Source of the DNA: Sycon ciliatum
Taxonomy: Eukaryota; Porifera; Calcarea; Leucosolenida; Sycettidae
Direction: 5' to 3'
DNA length: 64,000 nt
Assembly (NCBI RefSeq): GCF_964019385.1
Contig: NC_088643.1
Coordinates: 44,571,214-44,635,213, forward strand
Numbering within the stretch: position 1 is the first letter of the stretch; each line of letters starts with the position of its first letter. The position numbers were made by a program, and so were the translations under genes. Positions 62,190-64,000 of the stretch are shown one piece after another. The notes under the pieces are model-generated. The model was not told where the DNA came from and ran no database searches. It saw nothing but the letters and a program-made list of their open reading frames with translations.

Positions 62190-64000
62190 GCCAGGATGTA
62201 GTAGTGCAATGCATACTGCAGCCCACTAGGCTCGGGCAGTTGAAGACTGAAGAGCAGGGTCACTAAACACATTGCAGAGAGAGAGGGCATCATGGAACAT
62301 TGAACAATTACAATTGACTATTCAGCATGGCTATTCTTCACACATTAAAAACAATATGGGGCTATGTGGATTGAACACATTGTAATGTATTTATAGCAGC
62401 ATATGGGATCAATGGTGCGTCTTTATGTCTTTGATAAGATGAGAGTGGCATTCACCCTCTTGACATGGAGCTGCTTGTGCAATCATCTACTGTATTGGGA
62501 CTAGAGTGGCTGGGTCGTGCTGTGCTGGAGTAGTTTTGACTTGGAGTCACCATGTCCTTGTGAGGTGTGGGCAATCCAAGCTGTTCGCAAAGTGGACCAT
62601 CCATGTCTTACAACATTAGAACACTGTAGCAACAGATTACTGGCGCTGATGCGGCTATGGGCTATATGGTGCCTGGCTGCACGGCTCCATGCACGGGTCT
62701 TGTGAGTCAAGTGGGCATGATTCTGTCACTGTGTCAGCCCTTGTTTTGCAGTTGATTGGTACTGCTTGAGTGATGACATGCCCACTTACATCTGTATGCA
62801 GCCAAGCTGCTCTCCAGCTCCCGGCCAATAGTTTGTTTGAAGGCAAGCAGGAAGATGGTCAGCACCATGATTTTTTTTAAATTTACTTTGTGACTGCAGC
62901 CAGCATTGAGCCCAAGGCCCAAGCTAGCCCAGGCATCTGCTGATGGGAAGTGGGGGCCAGTCAGGCGTCTGGGCATGCAACACAAGAGCTCAGGTACATG
63001 TATGCTGTGCTGTGCTGTGCTGCTGATTTTTTGCTGGACTGGTCACATCACTCAACAGTCAAGAGTGTATTGCTAGATGTGGGTCTTCCAAGAGCCTAGC
63101 TTTCCAGGCATCTTTACAGGCCTGTTTTTTGGCAGCTCAATGGGATCAGATGAGGCATGTACCAGGTTAGGTGTGGTCCTGCTGAGTGATGAGTGATGAC
63201 TGATGAGTGATGGGGCTGATAATCACTGTACAAAGACGACGACGAGGTGCAATGCTGTGAAGGTGTGAATGCATTCTGGCAGCTGATGTCATAGCCACCT
63301 TGGCCAATGCATTATGAACTGGTTGGCGCGGCATTCTTTCATCTTGGACCAGCTCTCTCCAGTGCAGCTAACTTGGCCGGCAATGCCTGCATGCAGACCA
63401 GTACTGGCCGTAGTGGCACCACTCTGCTCAGTGCTGTAGCCGCAAGTGCAGGAGCCATGCATGCTGTCCAGCTTTACTTGCCGCAATGCAATTCCATTCC
63501 AATCGGATAGGCTCCAGCACCAGGCTCCAAAGCCAGGCTCCAGCATGTCTTTTATGCAGTCATGGCCTGTCAAGCACTTGACACCTACTTGATGCGTGCC
63601 GAAAACCCCTTCACTTCTCTGGCTTCATCAGCTAGCTCAAGCCGCTTGGGTGGCTTGGCAGGGGTGGAAGCATGTGCTGACAGCACACTCCAAATTTGGC
63701 TCCACTGTGCACAGTCATGTTCTAATGTTTCTTCTACTTCTCAAGTGTTTTCGTGTGACCTATACTAGTAGTGTAGTGGTGCTGGTCTCCTCACCTGCTG
63801 TCAGAGCTGCGGCCACACTCGGAAACCATCCTGCTCTCTGCGCCTGGGCCTGGGGTATTTTATTTGCTGAACATACTATTGAATATGAAAATAGAGTACT
63901 AAAAATTAATACTACATGTAGTAGCATTCATTTATGCGGCTGAGTTATGATCACTTAAAGTCTTTATTACTACAGCTGCACTCTTATAGGTCTGGGGAAG
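62190..64000. other. 3' flank, nothing recognised
   Basis: Short open frames on both strands show no conserved motifs or supported splice sites. Confidence 0.55.

Overview
The window is nuclear DNA from an invertebrate animal. Genes are split by many GT-AG introns, intergenic DNA is full of CA/GT, CT, TTG and poly-G tracts, and the recognisable proteins are animal types, including an inhibitory-type SMAD. A sponge or other early-branching metazoan is plausible because a degenerate multi-copy gene at 54.3-56.2 kb resembles a family I associate with cnidarian and sponge genomes. The species cannot be fixed from this sequence.

Layout. (1) 1-7.3 kb, plus strand: the 3' part of a SANT-domain gene ending in a very glutamine-rich exon. 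(2) 9.8-13.3 kb, minus strand: mitochondrial malate dehydrogenase (MDH2), 4 exons. (3) 13.85-22.3 kb, plus strand: diphthine synthase (DPH5), 8 exons, head-to-head with MDH2. (4) 23.65-26.9 kb, minus strand: penta-EF-hand protein PDCD6/ALG-2, 7 exons including a likely 27-nt microexon. (5) 27.7-42.9 kb, plus strand: NAA15, auxiliary subunit of the NatA N-terminal acetyltransferase, 22 exons, head-to-head with PDCD6. (6) 45.6-49.0 kb, minus strand: an inhibitory-SMAD-like gene, 4 exons. (7) 50.9-51.8 kb: a higher-order CA/CG-rich repeat. (8) 54.3-56.2 kb: the broken multi-copy gene. (9) 60.6-62.2 kb, plus strand: an unrecognised spliced gene fragment with a probable frameshift. The rest is intergenic.

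The main genes are housekeeping and signalling genes in alternating orientation: two divergent pairs sharing promoters of about 0.5 and 0.8 kb, with convergent 3' ends between pairs. They do not form one pathway. For MDH2, DPH5, PDCD6, NAA15 and the SMAD gene, exon phases and family alignment agree across every junction, so those models are firm. The single-nucleotide ends still come from reading, not from transcripts.

The most unusual content is in the introns and intergenic DNA: more than a dozen small inverted-repeat elements, several with readable target-site duplications. They include a 39-bp near-minimal hAT-like palindrome inside the PDCD6/NAA15 promoter, a terminal-inverted-repeat element filled with a 278-bp satellite, a group of TA-flanked elements with related ends, and a foldback next to a splice donor. 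Two introns carry tandem duplications of their own 3' splice sites, giving decoy acceptors that lead to stop codons.
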